A stretch of DNA of 64,000 nt, from the NCBI GenBank assembly GCA_034433695.1, contig DAOUAK010000038.1, positions 4,603 through 68,602 on the forward strand, in the 5' to 3' direction. The notes beneath the pieces are model-generated. The model had not been told where the DNA came from, searched no databases, and saw nothing but the letters and a program-made list of their open reading frames with translations. This stretch comes from JASFBA01 sp034433695. GTDB lineage: Bacteria; Chloroflexota; Chloroflexia; DTKN01. Positions 1-9,467 of this stretch are shown one piece after another. Position numbers and translations under genes: made by a program. Each line of letters opens with the position of its first letter. Within the stretch, counting starts at the first letter, position 1.

Positions 1-2568
1 GAGGTGCTCGTCACTGCCCCGGAGGGTCAACTCCTTCTGGATGGTGCCCTGCCGGTCGAAGATGCCCGCCGCATCGTCTTCCCGCTTTTTTACCGCAGCC
101 CGGCGGAAGAGTTTCCGCTCGACCGCTACGGCAACGAGACCCTTATCCCCGCAGTGCGCCTGGCGCGTTGGACCCAGGTCTATCTACGAGATGTCAACCT
201 GAGCCGCAAGTACCCGCTGACCATCCACCTTTCCCAGGGCGAGCACGACTTTGAGTTTGTCCTGACCCGCGAGATCCTCCTTCTGGGCAGCATCTACCTC
301 CGACCATTTTCGCCGGACATGCCGTATAGCGACTACCTTGCCCGGAAACCTGCCCAGGACTCTGTCGGGGTGCTGATCGAAATCGAGGCAGAAAGACCAA
401 GTTACAAGAACGATATCTCCATCCGCCCTCTCTATGACCGCAGCCTGGAAGTCACGCCCTACGACACCTATCGCCTGCTCCTGAACACCATCGGCGGGGA
501 AAGCTGGCAACGCAGCGGCAGCGCACTCTACTACGAGGTAAAAGTACCGCAGGACGGGATGTATCTTATCACCCTGCGGGTCCTCCAAAATACACGCAGT
601 AACTTTGTCGTTTTCCGCCGCCTCACCATCAACGGAACCGTGCCCTTTGATGAGGCTAACGAAATACCGTTCGGCTATCACCCGGGATGGGAAAACGTCA
701 CCCTGCCCTATCGGGTGTACCTGCAACGGGGGACGAACGTCCTGGGGCTGGAGGTTACCACTTCCCCCTACGATGCCGCCATCAGGAACATCCGTCGCTC
801 CATTGGGGACATCACGGCCCTCTCGCTGGAGGTCAAGCGCCTGACCGGCAACCAGGTGGACCGCTATCGGGAATGGGAAATTGCCGAATACATCCCCAAC
901 ATCGAGGAGCGGCTGGATGACATCGCCGCCAGGCTCGCCGCCGACAAGGCCGCGCTACAGACCTTGAGCGGCGGGCTGAACTCGCAGGAGATCATGAACT
1001 ACCAGATGGCCCTCGACAACATTCTCGTACTCCGGAACGACCCCAACAAAATCCCGGTGCGCATGAACCGCCTCTCCGAGGGGCCACAATCGGCGGCCCA
1101 ACTGCTGGGCAATGTGCTCAGTGCCCTGCAGAAACAGCCGCTTATGCTGGACAAAATCTACCTGCACTCGCCCGATGTCACGCCGCCAGAACCGCAGGTC
1201 TCGGCCTGGGAATCGGCGAGCGAGGGCATCAAGCGCTTCTTCCACTCCTTCACACGCACCCCCTATCAATCCATCGGCGCGAGCGAGGGCGAAATCGAAG
1301 TCTGGGTCAACCGTCCCCGGCAGTATGTGGCCCTGATGCAGCAAATGGCCGATCGGTCTTTTACTCCACGGACGGGCATCGGCGTTGTATTCTCGCTCAT
1401 GCCCAACGAATCGAAACTGGCCCTGGCCATCGCCGCCGACATCGAACCGGATGTGGTCCTGGGCCTCAGCACGAACATCCCCTATGAACTCGCCCTGCGC
1501 AACGCCCTGTACGATCTGCGCTCCTTTGAGGATTTCGATTCCTTCATCCGCATCTATGCCCCCGGTTCGCTCCTGGGCTACATCATCAACGATTCGGTCT
1601 ATGCCATCCCGGAGACGCAGGATTTCTGGGTGACGTTTTACCGCAAGGATATCCTGGATTCCCTTGGGCTGTCGGTCCCGCACACCTGGGATGAAGTCAT
1701 CGCCATCTTGCCCGAACTGCAGCGTTATGGGATGAACTTTTACACCCCACTTTCAACCGGCAGCGGCCTCAAGGGTTATCTCATCACGGCTCCTTATATC
1801 TGGAATTTCGGCGGCGCGTTATACAGTCCCGACGGCCTGAAGACCGGACTCGGCAGCGACGAATCCATCACCGCCATCAAATTCATGGCCGAACAATTCA
1901 CCGTCTACGGGATGCCGCTCACCGCCGTCAGTTTTTACGACAGTTTCCGCAACGGCGAACTGCCGGTGGGCATCTCCAACGTGGAGACGTACATCAAACT
2001 GCGCACTGCCGCGCCCGAAATCGAAGGGCTGTGGGGAATCGACCTCTACCCGGCCACCGTCCTGCCGGACGGGAGACAAAACCGTTACGCCACCGGCTCG
2101 GCGCAGACCTGCGTCATCCTCGCCGATACCGAAAGGCCGCAGGAAGCATGGGAATTCCTGAAGTGGTGGATGTCCACCGAGACCCAGGTGGAGTACGAAC
2201 GGCAACTCCTGATGAACTATGGCCCGGAATACCTGTGGTACACGGCCAACCTGGAAGCCTTCCGTTATCTGCCGATTCCCGAGGAGCACAAAGAGGTCAT
2301 CCTCAAACAGTGGGAATGGCTTCAGGAGCCGGTCAAACTTCCCGGCACGTACATGCAGGAGCGCGAGTTAAGCAATGCCTGGAACCGGATCGTCTTCGAC
2401 GGAGTCAACCCACGCGTAGCGATCGACAACGCCATTCTGACGATCAACCGTGAAATGGCGCGCAAGATGGAGGAACTCGGTTACACCCGCAACGGCGTGC
2501 CGGTACGCGAGATTCGGGTGCCCACCATCGAGACCGTCCGCCGGTGGATGGAGGCAGCAGAGAAATGA
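1..2568 (+). CDS. Carbohydrate ABC transporter substrate-binding protein with CBM-like domain (5' partial)
   Basis: The frame is open to the first base of the window, so the true start and signal peptide lie upstream. Counting from the GTG at 4, residues about 150-270 resemble a CBM6/35-like jelly-roll (pattern YYEVKVPQDGMYLITLRV, then TNVLGLEV). A helical linker spans about 290-410. From about residue 430 there is a family 1 extracellular solute-binding fold, with EIEVWVNRPRQY, a hinge-like region FYRKDILDSLGLSVPHTWDE, and WEFLKWWMSTETQ near the C-terminus. Family knowledge: such lipoproteins capture sugars or oligosaccharides outside the membrane and deliver them to LplB/LplC-type permeases. 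The stop overlaps the start of the first permease (ATGA). The fused CBM-like domain is unusual and suggests binding of a polymer or long oligosaccharide. The exact sugar is not deducible. Confidence 0.85.
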   Translation, partial: EVLVTAPEGQLLLDGALPVEDARRIVFPLFYRSPAEEFPLDRYGNETLIPAVRLARWTQVYLRDVNLSRKYPLTIHLSQGEHDFEFVLTREILLLGSIYLRPFSPDMPYSDYLARKPAQDSVGVLIEIEAERPSYKNDISIRPLYDRSLEVTPYDTYRLLLNTIGGESWQRSGSALYYEVKVPQDGMYLITLRVLQNTRSNFVVFRRLTINGTVPFDEANEIPFGYHPGWENVTLPYRVYLQRGTNVLGLEVTTSPYDAAIRNIRRSIGDITALSLEVKRLTGNQVDRYREWEIAEYIPNIEERLDDIAARLAADKAALQTLSGGLNSQEIMNYQMALDNILVLRNDPNKIPVRMNRLSEGPQSAAQLLGNVLSALQKQPLMLDKIYLHSPDVTPPEPQVSAWESASEGIKRFFHSFTRTPYQSIGASEGEIEVWVNRPRQYVALMQQMADRSFTPRTGIGVVFSLMPNESKLALAIAADIEPDVVLGLSTNIPYELALRNALYDLRSFEDFDSFIRIYAPGSLLGYIINDSVYAIPETQDFWVTFYRKDILDSLGLSVPHTWDEVIAILPELQRYGMNFYTPLSTGSGLKGYLITAPYIWNFGGALYSPDGLKTGLGSDESITAIKFMAEQFTVYGMPLTAVSFYDSFRNGELPVGISNVETYIKLRTAAPEIEGLWGIDLYPATVLPDGRQNRYATGSAQTCVILADTERPQEAWEFLKWWMSTETQVEYERQLLMNYGPEYLWYTANLEAFRYLPIPEEHKEVILKQWEWLQEPVKLPGTYMQERELSNAWNRIVFDGVNPRVAIDNAILTINREMARKMEELGYTRNGVPVREIRVPTIETVRRWMEAAEK

Positions 2569-3482
2569 CTACCCTCAGAACCGCCTTCCGCCGATGGCTG
2601 GCCCGGGAAGGAAGCGCTTACGCCTTCATCTTCCCCTACGCCATCCTGTTCATGGTCTTTATCGTCATTCCGGTGGCGATAGCCGTCGTCCTCTCGTTCA
2701 CTTATTTCGATACCATCCAATTCCCGACCTTCATCGGCCTGCGCAACTATATCACTCTGCTGACCCAGGATGACATTTTCATGAAACATGTCCTGCCCAA
2801 CACCATCGAGTTTGCGGTCATTGTTGGGCCGGGCGGCTACATACTGGCCTTTTTGCTGGCCTGGATGCTGGCGCAACTGCCGCGCCTCCCCCGTACCATC
2901 CTGGCGTTGATCCTGTATTCGCCCTCGATGACCTCGGCGGTGACGATGGCCGTCGTCTGGCAAACCCTTTTCAGCGGCGACCAGAACGGCTATCTGAACA
3001 GTTTCCTGCTGAACCTGGGCATCATCCAGGAACCGGTGCAGTGGCTGCAATCGCCTCAGTACCTGATGCCGATTATGATCGTCGTCACGCTGTGGAGCAG
3101 CATGGGGGTGGGCTTCCTGGCCATGCTGGCCGGCATTCTGGACATCAACCCCGAACTTTATGAGGCCGCCGCCGTCGATGGTCTGAGCAACCGCTGGCAG
3201 CAGATCTTTTACATCACCATCCCCTCGATGAAGCCGCAGATGCTCTTTGGGGCGGTGATGGCCATCGTCGGCACGTTCCAGGCCGGCTCGATCGGCGTGG
3301 CTCTTTCGGGGTCCAACCCCACCCCGCAATATGCCGGCCAGCTCATCGTCAACCACATCGAGGACTATGGTTTCCTGCGCTACGAGATGGGCTACGCGGC
3401 AGCCGTCTCGGTGGTCCTGCTCCTGATGGTGCTGTTCTTCACCCGCCTGGCCAACCGGCTGTTCGGCAGCGAGGAACGATAG
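2565..3482 (+). CDS. ABC transporter permease, sugar type (LplB/UgpA-like)
   Basis: This is a 305-residue inner-membrane protein with about six hydrophobic segments. A cytoplasmic N-terminal tail precedes the first membrane helix at about residue 25. The EAA loop that contacts the ATPase is at about residue 200 (EAAAVDGLSNRWQQIFYITI). The chosen ATG overlaps the stop of the binding-protein gene as ATGA, which indicates translational coupling; an ATG 21 bases upstream in the same frame would lie inside the upstream gene. It pairs with the next permease to form the membrane channel of a CUT1-type importer. Membership in the binding-protein-dependent permease family is clear. The substrate is inferred from the neighbouring glycosidases. 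Confidence 0.92.
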   Translation: MTTLRTAFRRWLAREGSAYAFIFPYAILFMVFIVIPVAIAVVLSFTYFDTIQFPTFIGLRNYITLLTQDDIFMKHVLPNTIEFAVIVGPGGYILAFLLAWMLAQLPRLPRTILALILYSPSMTSAVTMAVVWQTLFSGDQNGYLNSFLLNLGIIQEPVQWLQSPQYLMPIMIVVTLWSSMGVGFLAMLAGILDINPELYEAAAVDGLSNRWQQIFYITIPSMKPQMLFGAVMAIVGTFQAGSIGVALSGSNPTPQYAGQLIVNHIEDYGFLRYEMGYAAAVSVVLLLMVLFFTRLANRLFGSEER

Positions 3483-3505
3483 CGTATACGGCGGTAGGGC
3501 TACCC

Positions 3506-4414
3506 ATGAGACTCCGTTTCCTTCAGAAATCGTACAGCCTGCGCAACAGCGGCATCAATCCATCCGGCTTCCACCCCAGCCAGATTCAGTTCTACATCAT
3601 CCTGGCTCCGGTGGTGGCCTTTATGCTCCTGCCGATCATCTTTATTATCTCCAACGCCTTCAAGCCGCCCGAGGAACTCTTCGCCTACCCGCCGCGCTTC
3701 TTCGTCGTCAACCCAACGCTGAAGAACTTTACCGACCTTTTTACCCTGATGACCGTCTCCGAGGTGCCGGTCAGCCGCTACCTGTTCAACAGCATTGTCC
3801 TCACGGCCATCTCCATAGGGGCTTCCATTGCCATCTCCAGCACGGCGGCCTATGCCCTCTCCAAGAAGCGCTTCAGGCTCAAGCAGACGCTCTTTGCCGT
3901 CAACACCGTGGCGCTGATGTTCGTGCCCGTTGCCGTTACCATCCCGCGCTTCCTCATCATCGCCCGTCTGGGACTGATCGATACCTTCTGGGTACACATC
4001 CTCCCTGCACTGGCCATGCCGGTCGGACTCTTCCTGCTCAAGCAATTTATCGACACCATCCCGGACGAGGTCATCGAGGCAGCCCAGATCGACGGTGCCT
4101 CCGACCTGCAGATCTACTGGCGCATCGTCCTGCCGCTGGTCAGACCGGCCCTGGCCACCATCGCCATCCTGACCTTCCAGGCCACCTGGAACAATGCCGA
4201 TACCTCGGCCATGTATATCAACATCGAAAACCTCAAGACCTTCGCCTACTATCTCAGCACACTTTCGACGACAACCGCCGGGGCGAACGTGGTGGCCGGC
4301 CAGGGTATGGCCGCAGCGGCAGCACTGATCATGTTCGTGCCTAACCTGATCATGTTCCTCCTCCTGCAAAGTCAGGTCATGAGCACGATGTCGCATTCGG
4401 GGCTAAAGGGATGA
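3506..4414 (+). CDS. ABC transporter permease, sugar type (LplC/UgpE-like)
   Basis: This 302-residue polytopic membrane protein is the second half of the first permease pair. The N-terminal amphipathic stretch, six membrane helices and EAA loop at about residue 191 (EAAQIDGASDLQIYWRIVLP) are typical of LplC/AraQ/UgpE proteins. A long periplasmic loop (FKPPEELFAYPPRFF and onward) after the first helix is also characteristic. The start lies 23 bases after the upstream stop, and the stop overlaps the next ATG (ATGA at 4411). No ATP-binding subunit is encoded in the operon, so a shared MsmK/UgpC-type ATPase elsewhere in the genome is expected. Confidence 0.92.
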   Translation: MRLRFLQKSYSLRNSGINPSGFHPSQIQFYIILAPVVAFMLLPIIFIISNAFKPPEELFAYPPRFFVVNPTLKNFTDLFTLMTVSEVPVSRYLFNSIVLTAISIGASIAISSTAAYALSKKRFRLKQTLFAVNTVALMFVPVAVTIPRFLIIARLGLIDTFWVHILPALAMPVGLFLLKQFIDTIPDEVIEAAQIDGASDLQIYWRIVLPLVRPALATIAILTFQATWNNADTSAMYINIENLKTFAYYLSTLSTTTAGANVVAGQGMAAAAALIMFVPNLIMFLLLQSQVMSTMSHSGLKG

Positions 4415-6426
4415 AACGTCTGCCGCTCTTCCTCGTTCTGGTGCTCTTATTGCTCCTCCTGATTCCGGGCGTGCCCGCGCAGGCCCTGACCCCTTATACG
4501 ACCTGGGCGCTGGGGCCGGGCGGCCGACTCTACCTGACACAGGACGCCTACGTTCCCGTTTCGGAGGTGCCCCTGCCCTTGTCCGGTGCGGAGGATATGT
4601 TCATCACCGCAGAAGGAGACCTTTACATCGCCGATACGGGCAACGGCCGCATCCTGCGCCTGGACAGCAACTGGCAGATCGTGGCAACCTACGGCGAAGG
4701 GCTGCTCCGAAAGCCGAACGGCCTCTTTGTGGACCCCGAGGGAACGATGTACATCGCCGACGCCGGAAACAACTCCATCGTCATCCTCGACCATGACGGC
4801 ACACTGGCCACGAGTTTTGGCCGGCCGAACGAGGCGCTCTTTGGCCGCAGGAACGAGTTCCTGCCTCGCAAAATCGCCGTAGACACGCGCCAGAACCTCT
4901 ATATCGTCAGCGAGGGTTCGACCGATGGCCTGGTGATGATGACCCGAGACGGACGCTTCATCGGCTACTTTGGCGCGAACCCGGCCACGATGTCCTTGAA
5001 GATGCTCTTGCAGCGCCTGTTCCTGACGAGGGAGCAACTGGCGCAATTCATCAAGAACGAGGCGGCCTCGCCCTCCAATGTAGCCATCGACAGCGAAGGG
5101 ATGATCCTTACCGTAACCTCGGGCACGGCCCGCGAGCGCAGCATCCGCCGTTTCACCGTCGCCGGCCACAATATCTTCCCCGAAATCTACGGCTCGACGA
5201 CCTTTCGCGACCTTCATGCCAGTCCGAACGGCCTGGTCACAGCGGTAGATGCCGAGGGACGAATCTACGAGTACGATCGGAAAGGAATGCTCCTCTTTGT
5301 CTTCGGGGCCCAGGACAAAGGGGAGCAACGCCTGGGACTGCTCCGCAACCCCACCGCCATCGAACGCTATCAGGACTGCATCTATGTGCTGGACAAGGAC
5401 AAGAACGCCATCGTCGTCTACCGGGAAACGAGGTTTGCCCGTCTGGTCCATGACGGTGTGCGGCTGTATGTGGAGGGCTTTTACAGCGAGGCACGACCTT
5501 ACTTCGAGGAGGTGCTGCGCTATAACGGCTTATTCATCATGGCCTACCAGGCCATCGCCGATGCGTACTTCAAGGAGGGCGACTATATCCGCGCCCTGAC
5601 CTATTATCGCTATGCCGAAGACCGCCGGGGCTATTCCGAAGCCTTCTGGGAACTCCGCAACGTCGTCCTGCAACAATACCTGGCAACCGGCCTCCTCGGG
5701 CTACTCGGCCTCCTCGTTGCCCAGGGGGCCCTCAAACGCCTCGACCGCCGCTACGCCTGCTTCGCTCCGGTACGGCGTGGACTGGCCTGGCTGTGCCGCC
5801 GCAAACTCGTGGACGACTTTCTTTTCCTCTTTCGCTTCATCAAACACCCCGCCGATAGTTTCTATTACATCAAGGCCAAACAGCGCGGCAGCCTGGCGTT
5901 TGCCCTCCTGATCTATCTGTGGGTGGTCATCGTGCGGGTGCTGACCCCTTACCTGACCGGATTTATCTTCAATCCCTACGCCAACCCGGGAGAAATCCGC
6001 GCCGAAAACGAGGTCGTCTACACCCTCCTCTTCCTTCTGCTCTGGAATGCGGCGAACTACCTGGTCTCGACCATCAGTGAGGGTGAGGGCCGCGTCCGGG
6101 ACGTCGTCATCGGCAGCGCCTACGCGCTCTCCCCTTACGCCATTTTTGCGCTGCCAATCGCCCTCCTCTCCAACGTCCTGAGCGCCAACGAGGCCTTTTT
6201 TTACACCTTTTCCATGAACCTGGTATGGGCCTGGACCGGGCTGATGCTTTTCCTGATGGCCAAGGAAATCCATAACTACTCCTTCGGCGAAACGGTCCGT
6301 AACGTCCTGCTGACCCTCTTCACGATGGCTATGGCGCTGCTGGCCGGCTATATCCTGTATGTGCTGGCCTCCCAGTTCTATGACTTTATCTCGGCCATCT
6401 GGCGGGAGGCACAGTTACGTGGTTAA
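4411..6426 (+). CDS. NHL-repeat / TPR / Yip1-domain membrane protein
   Basis: This 671-residue protein begins with a signal peptide or anchor (residues 1-24, very leucine-rich). It continues with an extracytoplasmic NHL beta-propeller (about 45-345; repeated LYIADTGNGRILRLD and MYIADAGNNSIVILD motifs). Two TPR-like helical repeats follow (about 355-415, GFYSEARPYFEEVLRYN). A membrane helix lies at about 420-437, and a Yip1-type multispanning domain (about 475-671) has at least four helices. The protein sits between the first permease pair and the DUF5696-type gene with ATGA coupling upstream, so it is expected to act with the importer at the membrane. I recognise the domains but know of no defined role for this combination. 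A scaffold or sensor tied to the transporter is inference. An alternative is an unrelated surface-glycan binding protein. Confidence 0.8.
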   Translation: MKRLPLFLVLVLLLLLLIPGVPAQALTPYTTWALGPGGRLYLTQDAYVPVSEVPLPLSGAEDMFITAEGDLYIADTGNGRILRLDSNWQIVATYGEGLLRKPNGLFVDPEGTMYIADAGNNSIVILDHDGTLATSFGRPNEALFGRRNEFLPRKIAVDTRQNLYIVSEGSTDGLVMMTRDGRFIGYFGANPATMSLKMLLQRLFLTREQLAQFIKNEAASPSNVAIDSEGMILTVTSGTARERSIRRFTVAGHNIFPEIYGSTTFRDLHASPNGLVTAVDAEGRIYEYDRKGMLLFVFGAQDKGEQRLGLLRNPTAIERYQDCIYVLDKDKNAIVVYRETRFARLVHDGVRLYVEGFYSEARPYFEEVLRYNGLFIMAYQAIADAYFKEGDYIRALTYYRYAEDRRGYSEAFWELRNVVLQQYLATGLLGLLGLLVAQGALKRLDRRYACFAPVRRGLAWLCRRKLVDDFLFLFRFIKHPADSFYYIKAKQRGSLAFALLIYLWVVIVRVLTPYLTGFIFNPYANPGEIRAENEVVYTLLFLLLWNAANYLVSTISEGEGRVRDVVIGSAYALSPYAIFALPIALLSNVLSANEAFFYTFSMNLVWAWTGLMLFLMAKEIHNYSFGETVRNVLLTLFTMAMALLAGYILYVLASQFYDFISAIWREAQLRG

Positions 6427-6427
6427 G

Positions 6428-8566
6428 ATGAACAGGGCCTTGACCTTTTTCCTGCTTCTCCTCTTCCTTCTGCCGGCGCCGGCCGTATTCGCCGCGCCTT
6501 CTCCAGACGCTATCCCGGGAACCTATACCCTGGTTGCTGAAAACGAGAACTTTCGCCTATACGTCAATCCGGAAACCCTGGCTTTCAAGGTGCTGGACAA
6601 GCGTAGCGGTTACCTCTGGCATTCCAGCCTGGACGAAAAACTCCCCGAGGACCGCCTGAACAGGTCCTGGCTCGCTTTCGCCCAGAGCGGGTTCAGCGTG
6701 GACTGTCTGGACTGGAAAGCCAACACTCGGCGGGTTTCTATCGCCAGCGCCGAGCACACGATGGAGGTCCGGCCCATTGAAAACGGCCTCCAGGCCCAGG
6801 TCACCTTTAGCGATGTGGCCATTTCGGTGGGGTTGCGCCTGATCCTGGAGGAAACCGGCGTGCGGGTCGAGGTGCCATTCGAGACCATCCGTGAGGACGG
6901 CGACTTTCGCCTGGGCATGCTCCATCTTTACCCCTGGATGGGCGCGACGCGCGGCGACGAAACGCCCGGTTATATGTTCATCCCCGACGGCTGTGGGAGC
7001 CTCATCCACTTCGCCGCCGAGACAAAAGCCCGGAACATGTACTATGGCCGCTACTACGGCATCGACCTGGGCATGGTGTCCCACCTGCCTTTCGATCCGG
7101 CCATCCGCCGGCCTTATCCCATCTCCATCCCGGTAATCGGCATGGTGCATGGCGAGGGGCAGAACGCCTACCTGGCCGTCCTGGAAAAGGGCGCGTCCTA
7201 TGCCGAAATCCAGGCCCATCCCTCCGGCATCCTCACCAACTTTAACTTTCTCTACAACGCCTTCATCTACAACGAGAGTTACTTCCAGCGCACCAGCCGG
7301 GCCGGCGATGGCGTGACCGTCGTTCAGCCCCGCACCAACCGCTTCGACATCGTCATGCACTACCGCTTCCTCACCGGCCGGGAGGCCGACTATGTCGGCA
7401 TGGCCCGCAGTTACCGGCAGTACTTGCTCGAAAAAGGGCTACTTCGCCGACAGCCGCTGCCCTCCGACGGCATCGGTATCCGTCTGGAGTTCCTGGCCGC
7501 CGAGCAGGAGAAAATCCTGTTCTGGAACCGCACCATTCCGATGACGACCCTGCCGCAGATGGAGCAAATCCTGGCCGAACTGGACGTTACGAACCCTCAG
7601 GTCATCTACTATGGCTGGCAGCCCGGCGGCGCTTCGGCCATGCCGCCTGCCTACCTGGCCCTGGATGGCAGCCTGGGCACCCTGGCCGACCTGGGCAGGG
7701 TGGCCGAACAGGTCGCTCGCCGTGGCGGGGCCTTCGCCTTGTACCTCGATCCCCTGGCGGCGATCCGGGATCAGGGGGGGTACTCGCGCTACGACCTGGC
7801 GGTAGCCATCACCGGCGATTACCCGCAAGGCTACCGGCGGGGAAAGCCCAATTTTTTCCTCAACCTTCCGGCCCTGGAAGCGCGTCTCGGTTCTCTCGGC
7901 CGGGAGATACAGAGCAAGGTCCCGGCCGGCCTGGCCCTGGATAACATCGGCACTACCCTGTACTCCGACTTTCGCCAGGACAACCTGCTCAACCGGGAGG
8001 AGGCGATCGACGCCTACCGTTCCCTCCTGGCCGCCATACCCGTCCCGCTGGCCCTGTACATGCCGAACGACTACCTCTTCGCCTATGCCCGGGCCTATTA
8101 CGATATCCCCATCGCCGACAGCGGCTACATCTATACCACGGCGACGGTGCCTTTCCTGCAAATCGTCCTTTCCGGCTATATGCCCTACTACGGCGAGGCC
8201 CTCAACTTTTCTCCTGACGTGCGCCAGGACCTGCTCCGACACGCCGAGTACGGTGTCTATCCCTCCTTCTTCCTTACCTACGAGGAAACCGCCCGCATCC
8301 TGAAGACCCGGTCGAACTGGATTTACGTCTCCGCCTACCGCCAACTGGAAGCGGGGATCGAAGATAGTTATGCCTGGCTGAATGCCCTGCTGTCCCCGGT
8401 ACAGGGGGCCAGCATTGTCGGACATGCACAGGTCGCCCCCCAGGTGTTTGCCACCACCTACAGCAACGGCAAGCAGATTCTGGTCAACTATAGCGAGCAC
8501 CCCGTCTCACTCTACGGCCTCACCGTTCCGGCCCGGGATGCCATCTTGAGGGAGGTAATGCCATGA
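6428..8566 (+). CDS. Secreted DUF5696-type protein, possible glycoside hydrolase
   Basis: This is a 712-residue protein with a clear signal peptide (residues 1-22, ending AVFAA). The N-terminal part (about 30-330) looks like the beta-sandwich preceding the barrel in retaining alpha-glycosidases (FRLYVNPETLAFKVLDKRSG then YLWHSS). The middle (about 345-620) reads as a beta/alpha barrel. It contains a strand ending LALDNIGTTLYSDF, whose D505 sits where GH27/31/36/101-type enzymes carry a nucleophile. A short beta-domain closes the protein. The overall pattern matches my memory of the DUF5696 family found beside Yip1 proteins and sugar permeases in Firmicutes. Enzymatic activity is inference from fold resemblance only. 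The ATG at 6428 lies two bases after the upstream stop codon. The stop overlaps the next permease start. Confidence 0.72.
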   Translation: MNRALTFFLLLLFLLPAPAVFAAPSPDAIPGTYTLVAENENFRLYVNPETLAFKVLDKRSGYLWHSSLDEKLPEDRLNRSWLAFAQSGFSVDCLDWKANTRRVSIASAEHTMEVRPIENGLQAQVTFSDVAISVGLRLILEETGVRVEVPFETIREDGDFRLGMLHLYPWMGATRGDETPGYMFIPDGCGSLIHFAAETKARNMYYGRYYGIDLGMVSHLPFDPAIRRPYPISIPVIGMVHGEGQNAYLAVLEKGASYAEIQAHPSGILTNFNFLYNAFIYNESYFQRTSRAGDGVTVVQPRTNRFDIVMHYRFLTGREADYVGMARSYRQYLLEKGLLRRQPLPSDGIGIRLEFLAAEQEKILFWNRTIPMTTLPQMEQILAELDVTNPQVIYYGWQPGGASAMPPAYLALDGSLGTLADLGRVAEQVARRGGAFALYLDPLAAIRDQGGYSRYDLAVAITGDYPQGYRRGKPNFFLNLPALEARLGSLGREIQSKVPAGLALDNIGTTLYSDFRQDNLLNREEAIDAYRSLLAAIPVPLALYMPNDYLFAYARAYYDIPIADSGYIYTTATVPFLQIVLSGYMPYYGEALNFSPDVRQDLLRHAEYGVYPSFFLTYEETARILKTRSNWIYVSAYRQLEAGIEDSYAWLNALLSPVQGASIVGHAQVAPQVFATTYSNGKQILVNYSEHPVSLYGLTVPARDAILREVMP

Positions 8567-9441
8567 CATCATCCGGCCGGCCCCGCTTCACCCTTCGCCT
8601 GCGCCAGGCCCTGCAAGGCTATCTTTTCGTGGCCATCTGGATCATCGGCTTTGCCCTCTTCGCTCTGGCTCCGCTCGTTCAAACCTTCCTCTACAGCCTG
8701 AACCGGGTCATCGTCTCGGCCACCGGCGTGGAGCAGACCTTCGTTGCCTGGCAGAACTATACCAAAGCCCTGTTCACCGACCCCACCTTCATCGAATTGC
8801 TGATCGGATACATCCTGGAGACGCTTATCTCTGTGCCGATCATCATGATCTTTTCCCTGATCATCGCTCTGCTCCTCAACCTGAAACTGCCGCTCAGGGG
8901 CATCTTTCGCACGATCTTCTTCCTGCCGGTCGTCATCACCAGCGGGCCGGTGATTCGTGAACTCGTCTCGCAGGGGGCGACCGCCGCACCGCAGATCGCA
9001 CAGTCGCCGGTGGTGCTGGATTTCCTGGCCCAGTTGCCGGAGGTGCTTCGCGGGCCGGCCGAGTACCTGCTGACTTCGTTCATCCTGATTCTCTGGTTCT
9101 CGGGCGTCCAGATTCTGATCTACCTGGCCAGCCTGCAGCGAATCGACCGCAGCCTCTATGAAGCAGCCGCCATCGACGGCGCTTCGGCCTGGGAAATGTT
9201 TTGGAAGATCACCTTGCCGTCGCTTTCTTCGACCAACGTGGTGGTAGCCATCTATACCATCGTTATCCTTTCGCACTTTCCCGAGAACAAGGTGGTGCGC
9301 TACATTTATACCCAGACCTATGACATCAAGGGTGGCATCGGCTACGCCAGCGCGATGTCGTTCCTGTACCTGGCCGCCCTGGTGCTCGTCCTGCTCATCG
9401 CCTACATTGTCCTGTCTCTGCGCGCCAGGAAAGTACGATAG
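8563..9441 (+). CDS. ABC transporter permease, sugar type (second pair, LplB-like)
   Basis: This 292-residue inner-membrane permease has six hydrophobic segments. The first is QGYLFVAIWIIGFALFALAP. The EAA loop is at about residue 200 (EAAAIDGASAWEMFWKITLP). It starts with an ATGA overlap on the DUF5696-type gene. This is the first member of a second permease pair in the same operon, yet only one substrate-binding protein is visible in the window, and that gene is 5'-truncated at the edge. Either a second binding protein lies further upstream or both channels use the same one. Confidence 0.92.
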   Translation: MTSSGRPRFTLRLRQALQGYLFVAIWIIGFALFALAPLVQTFLYSLNRVIVSATGVEQTFVAWQNYTKALFTDPTFIELLIGYILETLISVPIIMIFSLIIALLLNLKLPLRGIFRTIFFLPVVITSGPVIRELVSQGATAAPQIAQSPVVLDFLAQLPEVLRGPAEYLLTSFILILWFSGVQILIYLASLQRIDRSLYEAAAIDGASAWEMFWKITLPSLSSTNVVVAIYTIVILSHFPENKVVRYIYTQTYDIKGGIGYASAMSFLYLAALVLVLLIAYIVLSLRARKVR

Positions 9442-9467
9442 TCGGAATCGGCCTGCAAGGTGTACCG

